From Burkholderiales bacterium (GTDB lineage: Bacteria; Pseudomonadota; Gammaproteobacteria; Burkholderiales; Burkholderiaceae_C), in assembly GCA_029268225.1 (NCBI GenBank), contig JAJUGJ010000008.1, positions 1 through 64,000 on the forward strand: 64,000 bases of DNA, written 5' to 3'. The translations under genes were made by a program, and so were the position numbers. Every line of letters starts with the position of its first letter. The stretch's first letter is position 1. Positions 1 through 8,034 of this stretch are shown here, piece after piece. Under the pieces are notes generated by a model that was not told where the DNA came from, ran no database searches, and worked only from the letters and a program-made list of their open reading frames with translations.

Positions 1-999
1 GCCGATGTAGGTGGCTTCCATCGGGTCGTTGGTCAGGGGCTTGTCCTTGTGACCTGCGATGTTCTTGGCCTTGGCGTACGCCGACCACTTCTTGATGAAG
101 TCCGCATTGGTCGGGTTCTTGATGGACATGAAGTAGTTCCAGGCAGCCAGGTGGCCGACCAGAGGCTTGGTGTCCACGCCGCGCAGCTCTTCTTCACCCA
201 CCGAGAAGGCGACCACCGGCACGTCCTTGGCCTTCAGGCCCTGGTTGCCCAGTTCCTTGTAGAACGGCACGTTGGAGTCGCCGTTGATGGTGGAGACCAC
301 GGCGGTCTTCTTGCCTTCAGACGAGAACTTCTTGATCTTGGCGATGATGGTCTGGTAGTCGGCATGGCCGAAGGGGGTGTACTCCTCCATGATGTCGGCA
401 TCGGCCACGCCCTTGGACTTCAGGAAGGCCCGCAGGATCTTGTTGGTGGTGCGGGGGTACACATAGTCGGTACCCAGCAGCACGAAGCGCTTGGCCGAGC
501 CGCCGTCCTTGCTCATCAGGTATTCCACAGCAGGGATGGCCTGCTGGTTGGGCGCGGCGCCGGTGTAGAACACGTTCTTCTCCAGCTCTTCACCCTCGTA
601 CTGCACCGGGTAGAACAGCAGGCCGTTGTTTTCCTTGTAGACCGGCAGCACCGACTTGCGCGACACCGAGGTCCAGCAGCCGAAGGTCACGGCCACCTTG
701 TCTTGTGTCAGCAGTTGCTTGGCCTTTTCGGCAAACAGGGGCCAGTTGGAGGCAGGGTCCACCACCACGGGTTCGAGCTTCTTGCCCAGCAGCCCGCCCT
801 TGGCGTTGATCTCGTCGATCGCCATCAGGACGGTGTCCTTCAGCACGGTTTCCGAGATGGCCATGGTGCCCGACAGCGAGTGCAGCACGCCGACCTTGAT
901 GGTGTCGGCGGCCTGGGCCATGGAACTGAAAGCCAGGCCGGCCACGCCCAGGGCGACGGCGGTCAGGGAGGCAGTGGCACTGCGGCGAGAGATGTTCAT
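1..999 (-). CDS. urtA: Urea ABC transporter substrate-binding protein UrtA (C-terminus beyond window)
   Basis: Periplasmic receptor that binds urea and delivers it to the UrtBCDE permease/ATPase complex. The ATG at 999 opens a 333-residue stretch that runs off the left edge (the family is usually about 420 residues). It starts with a signal peptide (MNISRRS, hydrophobic core, cut near SSMAQA-AD at residue 30), then the type I binding-protein start KVGVLHSLSGTMAISE. The blocks DPASNWPLFAEKAKQLL, FGCWTSVSRKSVLPV and FYPVQYEGEE are typical of UrtA rather than of branched-chain amino-acid receptors. urtBCDE are expected to follow to the left, outside the window. A perfect palindrome lies 78 bp upstream (1077-1092), and the urease genes and a transporter-like sensor kinase lie close by, so control by urea or nitrogen state is likely. 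Confidence 0.95.
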   Translation of the reverse strand, partial: MNISRRSATASLTAVALGVAGLAFSSMAQAADTIKVGVLHSLSGTMAISETVLKDTVLMAIDEINAKGGLLGKKLEPVVVDPASNWPLFAEKAKQLLTQDKVAVTFGCWTSVSRKSVLPVYKENNGLLFYPVQYEGEELEKNVFYTGAAPNQQAIPAVEYLMSKDGGSAKRFVLLGTDYVYPRTTNKILRAFLKSKGVADADIMEEYTPFGHADYQTIIAKIKKFSSEGKKTAVVSTINGDSNVPFYKELGNQGLKAKDVPVVAFSVGEEELRGVDTKPLVGHLAAWNYFMSIKNPTNADFIKKWSAYAKAKNIAGHKDKPLTNDPMEATYIG

Positions 1000-1076
1000 G
1001 GGAAGCGCTCCTTGGAGACGGTGGGTTGAACGAATCAGAGTGAATTCAGTGTGCCCACCGGGGCTGGAGCGAGGAA

Positions 1077-1092
1077 TACGCCATGTGGCGTA
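1077..1092. promoter_or_regulatory. Palindrome upstream of urtA (operator candidate)
   Basis: TACGCCA-TG-TGGCGTA is a perfect 7-bp inverted repeat in the divergent gap between urtA and the methyltransferase gene. The GTACGG at its right edge (1090-1095) recurs as CCGTAC at 7053-7058 in front of ureA and the sensor kinase. The size suits a dimeric regulator such as the nearby LuxR-type response regulator. That link is inference. Confidence 0.45.
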
Positions 1093-1172
1093 CGGATGGC
1101 CTACGAGGGCGCACAGGTCGCGTTTGAAGGTGCCACCATGACGTCAGATGCCCCCCATGCGACACTGTCGAC

Positions 1173-1910
1173 ATGAGCGAGCAAGCGCGGCTGCACCAGA
1201 ACAGCCAGACCCTTTCCCTGAGTTTCGAGTCGTCCTTGATCCAGAGCTGCATGAGCCTGGCGGACCCCGACGAGCTGGTGCTGGACTACACCCGCGCGAT
1301 GATGGGTTTTCTCTTGTTGAACCCCGCGCCACGGTCTGTGCTGATGATCGGACTGGGAGGTGGTGCGCTACACAAGTACATCCACAAGCACCTGCCCGAG
1401 ACGGACCTGACCACGGTGGAGATCAACCCCGGCGTCATTGAGTTGCGGCAGGACTTCTGCATCCCGCCAGATGACGAGCGCTCACGCATCGTGTGTGCGG
1501 ACGGGGCGGCGTTTCTCGCCAAACCCACACATCAGTTCGACATCATCCTCGTCGATGGCTTCACGGGCGAAGGCATCCCGGATGCGCTGTGTTCACCCGG
1601 CTTTTACCGACGCGTGAAGGCGGCCTTGACGCCGCAGGGGGTGATGGTGGCCAATGTGCAGGCCGACACCGAGCAAACACGCGAGATCATGAAACGCGTG
1701 GGGCGGGTGTTCGACGGCGCCACACTGTCGTTTGAATCAGACGAGGGCGGCAACGACATTGTGCTGGCTGCTGCTCAAGAGGCCTTGAACGCTGCCGCGC
1801 AAGCGTTTGAGTCGCGGTGGGATGCGCTGTGCGAGCCTCACAAAGCCACGCTGGCCGCGGCCTCCACCCGACTGCAACGCGCCTTGCTGAAAGGCCTTCG
1901 CCCATCATGA
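1173..1910 (+). CDS. Spermidine-synthase-like methyltransferase-fold protein
   Basis: A 245-residue protein with the Rossmann core of the spermidine synthase/SAM-methyltransferase superfamily: the nucleotide-binding loop SVLMIGLGGGALHKYI around residues 54-69, the acidic end of strand 2 in TTVEINPGVIEL, then DGAAFLA and DIILVDGFTGEGIP. It lacks the full N-terminal beta domain of true SpeE proteins (about 285 residues), so the substrate is uncertain. Proteins of this kind are usually annotated fused-like or spermidine-synthase-like. Its stop overlaps the start of the Nudix gene (ATGA at 1907-1910), so the two are translationally coupled. Start: the ATG at 1173 is the first in frame upstream of the conserved core. 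Confidence 0.8.
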   Translation: MSEQARLHQNSQTLSLSFESSLIQSCMSLADPDELVLDYTRAMMGFLLLNPAPRSVLMIGLGGGALHKYIHKHLPETDLTTVEINPGVIELRQDFCIPPDDERSRIVCADGAAFLAKPTHQFDIILVDGFTGEGIPDALCSPGFYRRVKAALTPQGVMVANVQADTEQTREIMKRVGRVFDGATLSFESDEGGNDIVLAAAQEALNAAAQAFESRWDALCEPHKATLAAASTRLQRALLKGLRPS

Positions 1911-2425
1911 GCTACCAGTACTGCCCGCAATGTGCCCGCCCCTTGCACATCCGAGAAGACCAAGGGATGTCGCGACACGCCTGTCCAGACGACGCTTGCG
2001 GCTTTGTGCACTGGGACAACCCGGTTCCCGTCGTCGCAGCCGTGGTGGAGCATGAAGGGCACATCATCCTGGCCCGCAACAAGGCCTGGGCTGCCCCGTT
2101 TTACGCCCTCATCACCGGCTTTCTGGAGAAGACCGACAGCTGCCCGGACGAAGCGGTCAAACGCGAGGTGAACGAGGAGCTGGGCCTGACCGCCCAGGCC
2201 GCTCACTTCATCGGTCACTACCGGTTTGAGCGCCAGAATCAGATCATCCTGGCGTATCACGTGCCTTGTACCGGCCACATCGTGTTGGGGGAAGAGTTGT
2301 CGGACTACAAACGGCTCGAACCTGCCAAGGTGCGCTACTGGCCTGTGGCCACAGGTTTGGCCTTGCGTGACTGGCTGGTGTCGCAAGGCCACACACCGCA
2401 GTCGCTGGACGTGCCCAAACTCTGA
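1907..2425 (+). CDS. Nudix hydrolase with N-terminal zinc ribbon
   Basis: A 172-residue protein. A zinc ribbon (C6-x2-C9, C26-x4-C31) precedes a Nudix fold, the arrangement of NudC-like NADH/dinucleotide pyrophosphatases without their N-terminal domain. The Nudix box spans residues 71-94 (G71, then R86-E87-x2-E90-E91-x-G93). It is one residue longer than the standard GX5EX7REUXEEXGU, and D77 stands where the first Glu is expected. The second zinc pair is also spaced CX4C instead of CX2C. The metal-binding REVNEE core is intact, so it is probably active on a nucleoside diphosphate-linked substrate, unknown here. The start overlaps the upstream stop by 4 bp. Confidence 0.85.
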   Translation: MSYQYCPQCARPLHIREDQGMSRHACPDDACGFVHWDNPVPVVAAVVEHEGHIILARNKAWAAPFYALITGFLEKTDSCPDEAVKREVNEELGLTAQAAHFIGHYRFERQNQIILAYHVPCTGHIVLGEELSDYKRLEPAKVRYWPVATGLALRDWLVSQGHTPQSLDVPKL

Positions 2426-2437
2426 GGACGCCCACGG

Positions 2438-3412
2438 TCAGCGCGCCTTCAACTGCCCCACCCGGCTCAGAGCCAGCCCCGCCGCCGCCGTGCGGGTTTC
2501 GACCCCCATCTTAGCAAACACGCTCTCCAGTTGCTTTTTGACCGTGGCCGGGCTGCTGCCCAGGATGTCGCCAATGTCACGGTTGGTCTTGCCCTTGACG
2601 ACCCAGTACAGCACCTCACCTTCGCGGGCGGTGAGCTTGAAGGTCTGACTCAGGGCTTCCATGGCGGCCTGGTCAGAGCTTTCCTGCATGACCAGTAACC
2701 ATTCGTCGTCACCCGTGGGTTGGTGCAGAGTGAAACGCAGACAGCTGTGCCCCTGGTTCACCGTCCAACTCGGCGCGGGAACGGGCACATCGCCCTGCCC
2801 GGCCTGATCCTGCTGTCGCGACACAGCCAGACGCAGCCAATCCAGCAACTCAGGCGGCGCCACGGCCTCAGGGGTGTCAAAGTAGCGCTGCAAGAGCTTG
2901 CGGGCCAAGGGTGTTTGCCACAGCACCTTGCCCTCGCGCAGGTGCACGGTGAGCGAGGCGTGGCCGAATGCGTCGAGCGCATTGCGCGCTTGGCGCGACT
3001 GGCGGGCCGCCTGCATGTGTGTCTCGATGCGGGCGAGCACCTCGCGCGGGCGAATGGGCTTGACCACGTAATCCACGCCGCCGGCTTGAAACGCCGCCAC
3101 CACATGCTCGGTTTCGGCCAAGCCCGTCATGAAGACGATAGGGATGTGGCTGGTGTCGGGTTGCGCTTTCAGGCGTCGCGCCACCTCGAAGCCATCCATG
3201 CCGGGCATCACGGCATCGAGCAGGATGATGTCGGGCACCGCCTGGCTGGCACGCTGCAGGGCTGCCTCGCCGTGGGTGGCCACCAGCACGGTGTAACCAC
3301 CGTCGTCGAGGGCATCGTGCAACAGGGACAGGTTGTCCGGCACATCGTCCACGATGAGCACGACGTCGGTGCGGCTGCGGTCAAGTCGGTCGAACATGGG
3401 GTGGTCGTTCAT
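2438..3412 (-). CDS. LuxR/NarL-type response regulator, partner of the NCS1-kinase
   Basis: 324 residues from the ATG at 3412 (a TTG at 3421 would overlap the upstream stop). An N-terminal receiver domain carries the acidic pair in LIVDDVPDN, the phospho-acceptor Asp of IILLDAVMPG (about residue 66) and the conserved Lys of YVVKPI (about 118). A 100-residue linker follows, then a C-terminal LuxR helix-turn-helix (LTAREGEVLYWVVKGKTNRDIG, ending near residue 320). It begins 5 bp after the stop of the hybrid kinase gene, so the two form an operon and very likely a phosphorelay pair. Its expected targets are the urea genes on either side. That is inference from position. Confidence 0.9.
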   Translation of the reverse strand: MNDHPMFDRLDRSRTDVVLIVDDVPDNLSLLHDALDDGGYTVLVATHGEAALQRASQAVPDIILLDAVMPGMDGFEVARRLKAQPDTSHIPIVFMTGLAETEHVVAAFQAGGVDYVVKPIRPREVLARIETHMQAARQSRQARNALDAFGHASLTVHLREGKVLWQTPLARKLLQRYFDTPEAVAPPELLDWLRLAVSRQQDQAGQGDVPVPAPSWTVNQGHSCLRFTLHQPTGDDEWLLVMQESSDQAAMEALSQTFKLTAREGEVLYWVVKGKTNRDIGDILGSSPATVKKQLESVFAKMGVETRTAAAGLALSRVGQLKAR

Positions 3413-3417
3413 CAGGT

Positions 3418-6400
3418 TCAAAGAGCGGGCACGGCCGTGGGGGCCGGGCTGTCTGACGTGGGTGAAGCCTGGCTCGGGGGCTGAGCTTGGGCCAGCGCCT
3501 CTTCGATCAGCGTGGCCATGGCATCCAGGTGGAACTGGCGGGCCAAGGTGCGCATGCGTTGCACGAAGGGCTCGCAGTGGGGCTCGTCTGCGGCAATCTG
3601 GTCCAGCGCCTTGTGAACGCCCCGGACGTAGCCGGCATGGATCTGATCCTCCAGCCGGCGCAGAGCCGCCTCAGATGGGTAGACGGTGGCCGCACCGACA
3701 GGCGCGGACAGGCTGGCGACCTCGGCAGGACGCTCGGCCACGATCCAGTCCAATTGCAGCTGCCGCCCCAACCAGTCCAGCAACTCGGCCACGCGCACGG
3801 GCTTGACGATGAAGTCATCGGGCGTGATGCCAACGTCGTTGTCCAGGGCCTTGTCAAAGGCGTTGGCCGACACGATGGCGACCGGCGCGGTGCTGAGGCC
3901 TTCAGTGAGGATGGCGCGCAGGGTGCCCCAGCCGTCCAGGCCGGGCATGGCCAGGTCCATGAAAAGTGCGTGGGGTTGCAACTGCGGCGGCGTTTGTCGC
4001 AGGTGCGCCAGGCAATCCAGGCCAGAGGCCAGAGGCGTCACCTCAAAGCCCAAAGGACTCAGGATGCGCACCAGCAGACCACGGTCGGCCTCTTCGTTGT
4101 CGACCACCCAGATGCGGCGGCGCTCACCGGCATAGCCAGTGCGCTGCCCCTGCATCACGCGCTGCGCCACGTCAGAAGCACGCACCTGAGGCAGGAACAG
4201 GCGGATGCGGAAGGTGGTACCCACGCCCTCCTGGCTGGTGACCTTCATCTCACCCCCCATCAGATCGGTCAGCATCTTGCTGATGGTCAAACCCAGGCCG
4301 GTGCCGCTGGCTGCGTTGCCCGCGGCCGACGAGCCCCGCGCAAAGGGTTCGAACACCTTGTCCAGTTCACTCTGCGCAATGCCAGGGCCGGTGTCACTGA
4401 TCTCGATCAGCGCAATCTCACGGGCGTAGCGCACCTTGAAGGTCACTTGCCCCACGGTGGTGAACTTGACCGCGTTGCCCAGCACATTGAGCAAAATCTG
4501 CCGCACCCGCCGTTCGTCCGCACGCACGGCCTCGGGCAGATTGCGCTCGATGTCGGCCACGAAGCGCAGGTGTTTGGCTCGGGCCTCGTGCTCGATCAGG
4601 CCGGTGATCTGCTGCAGCAACTCGTCCAGCCGCACGGGCTTGACGTCCAGCGAGAGTTTGCCACTTTCGATGCGGGCAATGTCCAGCGTGCCCTCGATGA
4701 GCGACAGGAGGTGATCTCCGCCCCGCTTGATGACGCCCACTGCGTGCTTCACGTGTTCGGGCAGCTGGTGGTCTTCGTCGAGCAATTGGGCGTAGCCCAG
4801 GATGCCGTTGAGCGGGGTGCGTAACTCGTGGCTGATGGTGGAGATGTAGCGGCTCTTGGCCTGGTTGGCCTGGTCGGCGGTCTGCTTGGCCTGTTGCAGC
4901 TTGCCATCGGTGATGCGGTGTGATTCGATTTCTTGCACCAGCAGATGGGTCTGGCGGTTGGATTCCTCCTGAGCGACCTGCCGGCTCTTGTGCGTGAGCA
5001 CCAACCACCAGCCGACCACGCCCACGATCAACAACAGGGCCGCAAACACCTTGATGAAGGCGGCCTCCAGCATGGCGGCGGTGGCCGCAGGCGAGCCCAG
5101 GTCCAGCGCCACCATGTCGCGCACCTGTTGCTGGTAGACCAGACCGAAGACGCCCGCCAGCAGCGGGGTGAGCACCAGCATGATGAGCAGGAACTGACCC
5201 AGCTCGGTGTCCACTCGCCGCCAGACGAAGGCCGGCACCACGGCCCGGCCGATGTTGCGCCACTGCTCAGCCCAGCGCGCAGACGCCGGTTTGCACAGGT
5301 CCTGACAGCGCGCGTCCAGCGAGCAGCACAGCGAGCAGATGAAGCCCTGGTAAGCCGGGCAATGGGCCACGTCGTCGGCCTCGTACTCGCGCTCGCACAC
5401 GGTGCAACGGTGCAGGGCTTTGAGACGAATGACCCGGCTCAGGGGCTGGCCCGCCTCGCTCTCATCAAGATGTGGCAGTGGTTTCAGCACACCCGAGATC
5501 GACGCACAGTGGGACGTCGCACCCGGCATGGTCTCCACCTCTGGCTGACGCGCCAGGTAATAGCGCCCCTGCGTAGCCCAGGCAATGAGCGGCGAGGTCG
5601 TGAACGCCACCACCATGGCCAACACCGCCGAGAAGGCTTGGGCCAACTCGCCCAACCAGCCCACATAGGCCATCACCGACACCAGCGAGGCCAGGCCCAT
5701 CGCCCCCACGCCCACCGGGTTGATGTCATACAAATAGGCGCGCTTGAACTCGATGCCCTTGGGCGACCAGCCCATCGGCTTGTTCACCACCAAGTCAGCC
5801 ACCACGGCCATCATCCAGGCAATGGCAATGTTGGAGTACAGGCCCAGCACCTTGCCCAGGGCCTGGAACAGGTTCAGCTCCATCAGCAGCAGCGCGATCA
5901 AGGCGTTGAACACCACCCACACCACCCGCCCGGGGTGGCTGTGCGTGAGCCGCGCAAAGAAGTTCGACCACGCCAGCGAGCCCGCATAGGCGTTGGTCAC
6001 GTTGATCTTGATCTGCGAGATCACCACGAACACCGCCACCGCCCCGATGGCCAGCGAAGGCGAACTGAAAATCTTCTCCCACGCCACCAGGTACATTTGG
6101 TTCGGGTCCACCGCGCGCGCCACCGGAATCGCGTAGCTCATCGCCAACCAGGCCAGCAGCGCCCCACCCAGCATCTTCAACACACCCAGGATGACCCAGC
6201 CCGGCCCGCCCACGAACACCGCCGCCCACCAGCGGCCCGCGCGCTCGGGTCGCTTTTCGGGCATGAAGCGCAGGTAGTCGGCCTGCTCGCCCATCTGCGT
6301 GATCAGGGCAATGCCCACGGTCAACGCCGAGCCAAACGCCAGCAGGTTGAACTCGCCATACGCGCCCGTCGCCCCCGGGTAGGCCGCCAGGTCCTGCAAG

Positions 6401-7038
6401 ATGGTCGGGTGCTCACGGAACACCACGATGAAGGGCAGCACCAGCATCACCAGCCAGATGGGCTGGGTGATCAACTGCAGGCGGCTGATGATCGTCACCC
6501 CGTGGGTGACCAGCGGCACCACCACCAGCGCACAGATCAAGTAGCCCCAGGCCGGCGGAATGTCAAACGCCAGCTCCAGGGCGTAGGCCATCACGGCCGC
6601 CTCCAGCGCAAAGAAGATGAAGGTGAAGGACGCGTAGATCAGCGATGTGACGGTGGAGCCGATGTAGCCAAAGCCCGCCCCGCGCGTGAGCAGGTCCATG
6701 TCCAGCCCATGACGCGCGGCATACACGCTGATGGGCCAGCCCACCAGCAAGATGATGAGCCCCGTGGCCAGGATCGCCCAGAAGGCGTTGATGAAGCCAT
6801 GGTCCACCAACAGGGTGGCGCCGACGGCCTCCAGCACCAGAAAGGACGCGACCCCGAAGGCCGTGTTGGCCACCCTCGCCTCGCTCCAGCGGCGGGCCGA
6901 GCGAGGCGTGAAGCGCAGCGCGTAGTCTTCCAGGGTTTCGGACGCCACCCAGCTGTTGTAGTCCCGACGCACCTTCACCACGCGCTGCAAAGCCTCGCTG
7001 GCGGGGTCGATGGTGTGGGGCAGGTCTGGGTCTTGCAT
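3418..7038 (-). CDS. Hybrid sensor histidine kinase with NCS1 permease input domain
   Basis: 1206 residues, inner membrane. Residues 1-500 form an NCS1-family permease (nucleobase/allantoin/hydantoin type) with about 12 hydrophobic helices. Residues 545-582 are a cysteine-rich knot: C545, C548, C560, C568, C571, C572, C578 and C582, probably metal-binding. Two further helices lie at about 614-635 and 661-682. HisKA follows with the phospho-acceptor His737 (ISHELRTPLNG), then an ATPase domain (NAVKFT at 855, DTGPGI at 882, SGTGLGL at 911). A receiver domain has D1028 and K1079. The C-terminal helical segment shows no clear Hpt histidine. Starting at ATG 7038, the gene is divergent from ureA across a 107-bp gap and followed by its response regulator. 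Known transporter-kinases such as CbrA use an SSS transporter. Sensing of urea or a ureide here is inference. Confidence 0.93.
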   Translation of the reverse strand: MQDPDLPHTIDPASEALQRVVKVRRDYNSWVASETLEDYALRFTPRSARRWSEARVANTAFGVASFLVLEAVGATLLVDHGFINAFWAILATGLIILLVGWPISVYAARHGLDMDLLTRGAGFGYIGSTVTSLIYASFTFIFFALEAAVMAYALELAFDIPPAWGYLICALVVVPLVTHGVTIISRLQLITQPIWLVMLVLPFIVVFREHPTILQDLAAYPGATGAYGEFNLLAFGSALTVGIALITQMGEQADYLRFMPEKRPERAGRWWAAVFVGGPGWVILGVLKMLGGALLAWLAMSYAIPVARAVDPNQMYLVAWEKIFSSPSLAIGAVAVFVVISQIKINVTNAYAGSLAWSNFFARLTHSHPGRVVWVVFNALIALLLMELNLFQALGKVLGLYSNIAIAWMMAVVADLVVNKPMGWSPKGIEFKRAYLYDINPVGVGAMGLASLVSVMAYVGWLGELAQAFSAVLAMVVAFTTSPLIAWATQGRYYLARQPEVETMPGATSHCASISGVLKPLPHLDESEAGQPLSRVIRLKALHRCTVCEREYEADDVAHCPAYQGFICSLCCSLDARCQDLCKPASARWAEQWRNIGRAVVPAFVWRRVDTELGQFLLIMLVLTPLLAGVFGLVYQQQVRDMVALDLGSPAATAAMLEAAFIKVFAALLLIVGVVGWWLVLTHKSRQVAQEESNRQTHLLVQEIESHRITDGKLQQAKQTADQANQAKSRYISTISHELRTPLNGILGYAQLLDEDHQLPEHVKHAVGVIKRGGDHLLSLIEGTLDIARIESGKLSLDVKPVRLDELLQQITGLIEHEARAKHLRFVADIERNLPEAVRADERRVRQILLNVLGNAVKFTTVGQVTFKVRYAREIALIEISDTGPGIAQSELDKVFEPFARGSSAAGNAASGTGLGLTISKMLTDLMGGEMKVTSQEGVGTTFRIRLFLPQVRASDVAQRVMQGQRTGYAGERRRIWVVDNEEADRGLLVRILSPLGFEVTPLASGLDCLAHLRQTPPQLQPHALFMDLAMPGLDGWGTLRAILTEGLSTAPVAIVSANAFDKALDNDVGITPDDFIVKPVRVAELLDWLGRQLQLDWIVAERPAEVASLSAPVGAATVYPSEAALRRLEDQIHAGYVRGVHKALDQIAADEPHCEPFVQRMRTLARQFHLDAMATLIEEALAQAQPPSQASPTSDSPAPTAVPAL

Positions 7039-7053
7039 GGTGAGGGTTCAATC

Positions 7054-7090
7054 CGTACCCTGACATCGCAATTTCGATGCCGCCGGTACG
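7054..7090. promoter_or_regulatory. Inverted repeat in the sensor kinase/ureA divergent promoter region
   Basis: CGTACC (7054-7059) pairs with GGTACG (7085-7090), and inside it CATCG (7064-7068) pairs with CGATG (7075-7079), giving nested two-fold symmetry midway between two divergent starts. CCGTAC is shared with the edge of the palindrome upstream of urtA. This is an operator candidate for coordinated control of the kinase operon and the urease operon. Confidence 0.4.
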
Positions 7091-7145
7091 CGGCCCCTTT
7101 GACTGGCTTTGAAACTTGCCTTGCCCCTGGCCCTGACACGACACC

Positions 7146-7448
7146 ATGGAACTGACGCCACGCGAAAAAGACAAGCTGCTGATCTTCACCGCCGCCCTGC
7201 TGGCCGAGCGGCGCAAGGCCCGCGGTCTCAAGCTGAACTACCCTGAGGCGGTGGCCCTGATCTCGGCGGCCATCATGGAAGGCGCCCGCGACGGCAAGAG
7301 CGTGGCCGCCCTCATGAGCGAAGGCAAGACCGTGCTGAGCCGCGACGATGTGATGGACGGGGTCGCCGACATGATCCCCGACATCCAGATCGAAGCCACC
7401 TTTCCGGACGGCACCAAATTGGTGACCGTGCACCAACCCATTGCATGA
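7146..7448 (+). CDS. ureA: Urease gamma subunit
   Basis: 100 residues, the standard length. [20 protein letters not shown], the [14 protein letters not shown] block and the ending [12 protein letters not shown] are diagnostic. UreA packs with UreB and UreC in the cytoplasmic (UreABC)3 nickel enzyme that hydrolyses urea to ammonia and carbamate. It is the first gene of the plus-strand urease operon, 20 bp before a small membrane protein gene. ureD, often the gene just upstream of ureA, is not here: the upstream DNA is the divergent promoter region. Confidence 0.97.
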   Translation: MELTPREKDKLLIFTAALLAERRKARGLKLNYPEAVALISAAIMEGARDGKSVAALMSEGKTVLSRDDVMDGVADMIPDIQIEATFPDGTKLVTVHQPIA

Positions 7449-7467
7449 CCCTGTTCAAGGCACCAAC

Positions 7468-7653
7468 ATGAAGCACAACCCGCTGATCACCCCCCTGACC
7501 ACCTTGGCCGCCCTGCTGAGCACCGGCGCTGCCCACGCCCACGAAGGCCACGGCCTGCCGGGCATCTCCCACTGGCACAGCACCGACGTGCTGGGTTTCA
7601 TCGTCGTGGCTGCCCTGGTGGCAGGCGTCATCTGGTTCAAGGGCCGCAAATGA
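7468..7653 (+). CDS. Small His-containing membrane protein between ureA and ureB
   Basis: 61 residues from the ATG at 7468. It has a signal peptide ([20 protein letters not shown], cut near AHA), a short periplasmic stretch rich in histidine ([16 protein letters not shown]) and one C-terminal membrane helix ([15 protein letters not shown]) ending in KGRK. Its stop overlaps the ureB start (ATGA at 7650-7653), so it is co-translated with urease. Five histidines within about 15 residues just outside the membrane suggest metal contact, for example nickel handling. That is inference, and I do not recognise a named family. An in-frame GTG/ATG extension upstream to 7441 lacks a better ribosome site. 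Confidence 0.75.
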   Translation: MKHNPLITPLTTLAALLSTGAAHAHEGHGLPGISHWHSTDVLGFIVVAALVAGVIWFKGRK

Positions 7654-7970
7654 TGTCAGACCGCGTCACGCCAGGCGAGCTGCTGATCGACGGCCCCGAC
7701 CTGCCCATCAACCCCGGCCGCCGCACCCTGACGCTGGTGGTGGAAAACGCAGGCGACCGCCCCATCCAGGTGGGCTCGCACTACCACTTCGCCGAAACCA
7801 ACGGCGCGCTGCGCTTTGACCGCCCGGCGGCTCAGGGCATGCGCCTGAACATCGCCTCGGGCACCGCCGTGCGCTTTGAGCCCGGTCAGCAACGCACGGT
7901 CGAGCTGGTGGACTACGCCGGTGCGCGCGTGGTCTACGGCTTCCGCGGCCTGACCCAGGGCCCGCTCTGA
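7650..7970 (+). CDS. ureB: Urease beta subunit
   Basis: 106 residues, close to the usual 101-110. [17 protein letters not shown] at the N-terminus, [13 protein letters not shown] in the middle, and the C-terminal [18 protein letters not shown] followed by VYGF are the UreB signatures. It forms part of the cytoplasmic urease complex. The start at 7650 overlaps the stop of the small membrane protein gene, and a second ATG follows directly at 7653. ureC begins 64 bp downstream after an AAGAAGGA-type ribosome site. Confidence 0.97.
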   Translation: MMSDRVTPGELLIDGPDLPINPGRRTLTLVVENAGDRPIQVGSHYHFAETNGALRFDRPAAQGMRLNIASGTAVRFEPGQQRTVELVDYAGARVVYGFRGLTQGPL

Positions 7971-8034
7971 CACCCTGCCCACCCGACCTGCACCACCGGA
8001 CCCTTGAACCGCCTCTGAAGAAGGACACGCCAAG

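Noticed and set aside
49-1029. A 326-residue plus-strand frame over urtA
   Set aside because: Antisense shadow of a clear UrtA protein.
7095-7120. Sigma-54 promoter TGGC...TTGC before ureA
   Set aside because: The GG-GC spacing is 11 instead of 10 bases, so it should not function.
4933-7155. A 740-residue plus-strand frame rich in His, Gln and Arg
   Set aside because: Antisense shadow of the NCS1-kinase gene; composition is that of complementary GC-rich coding DNA.
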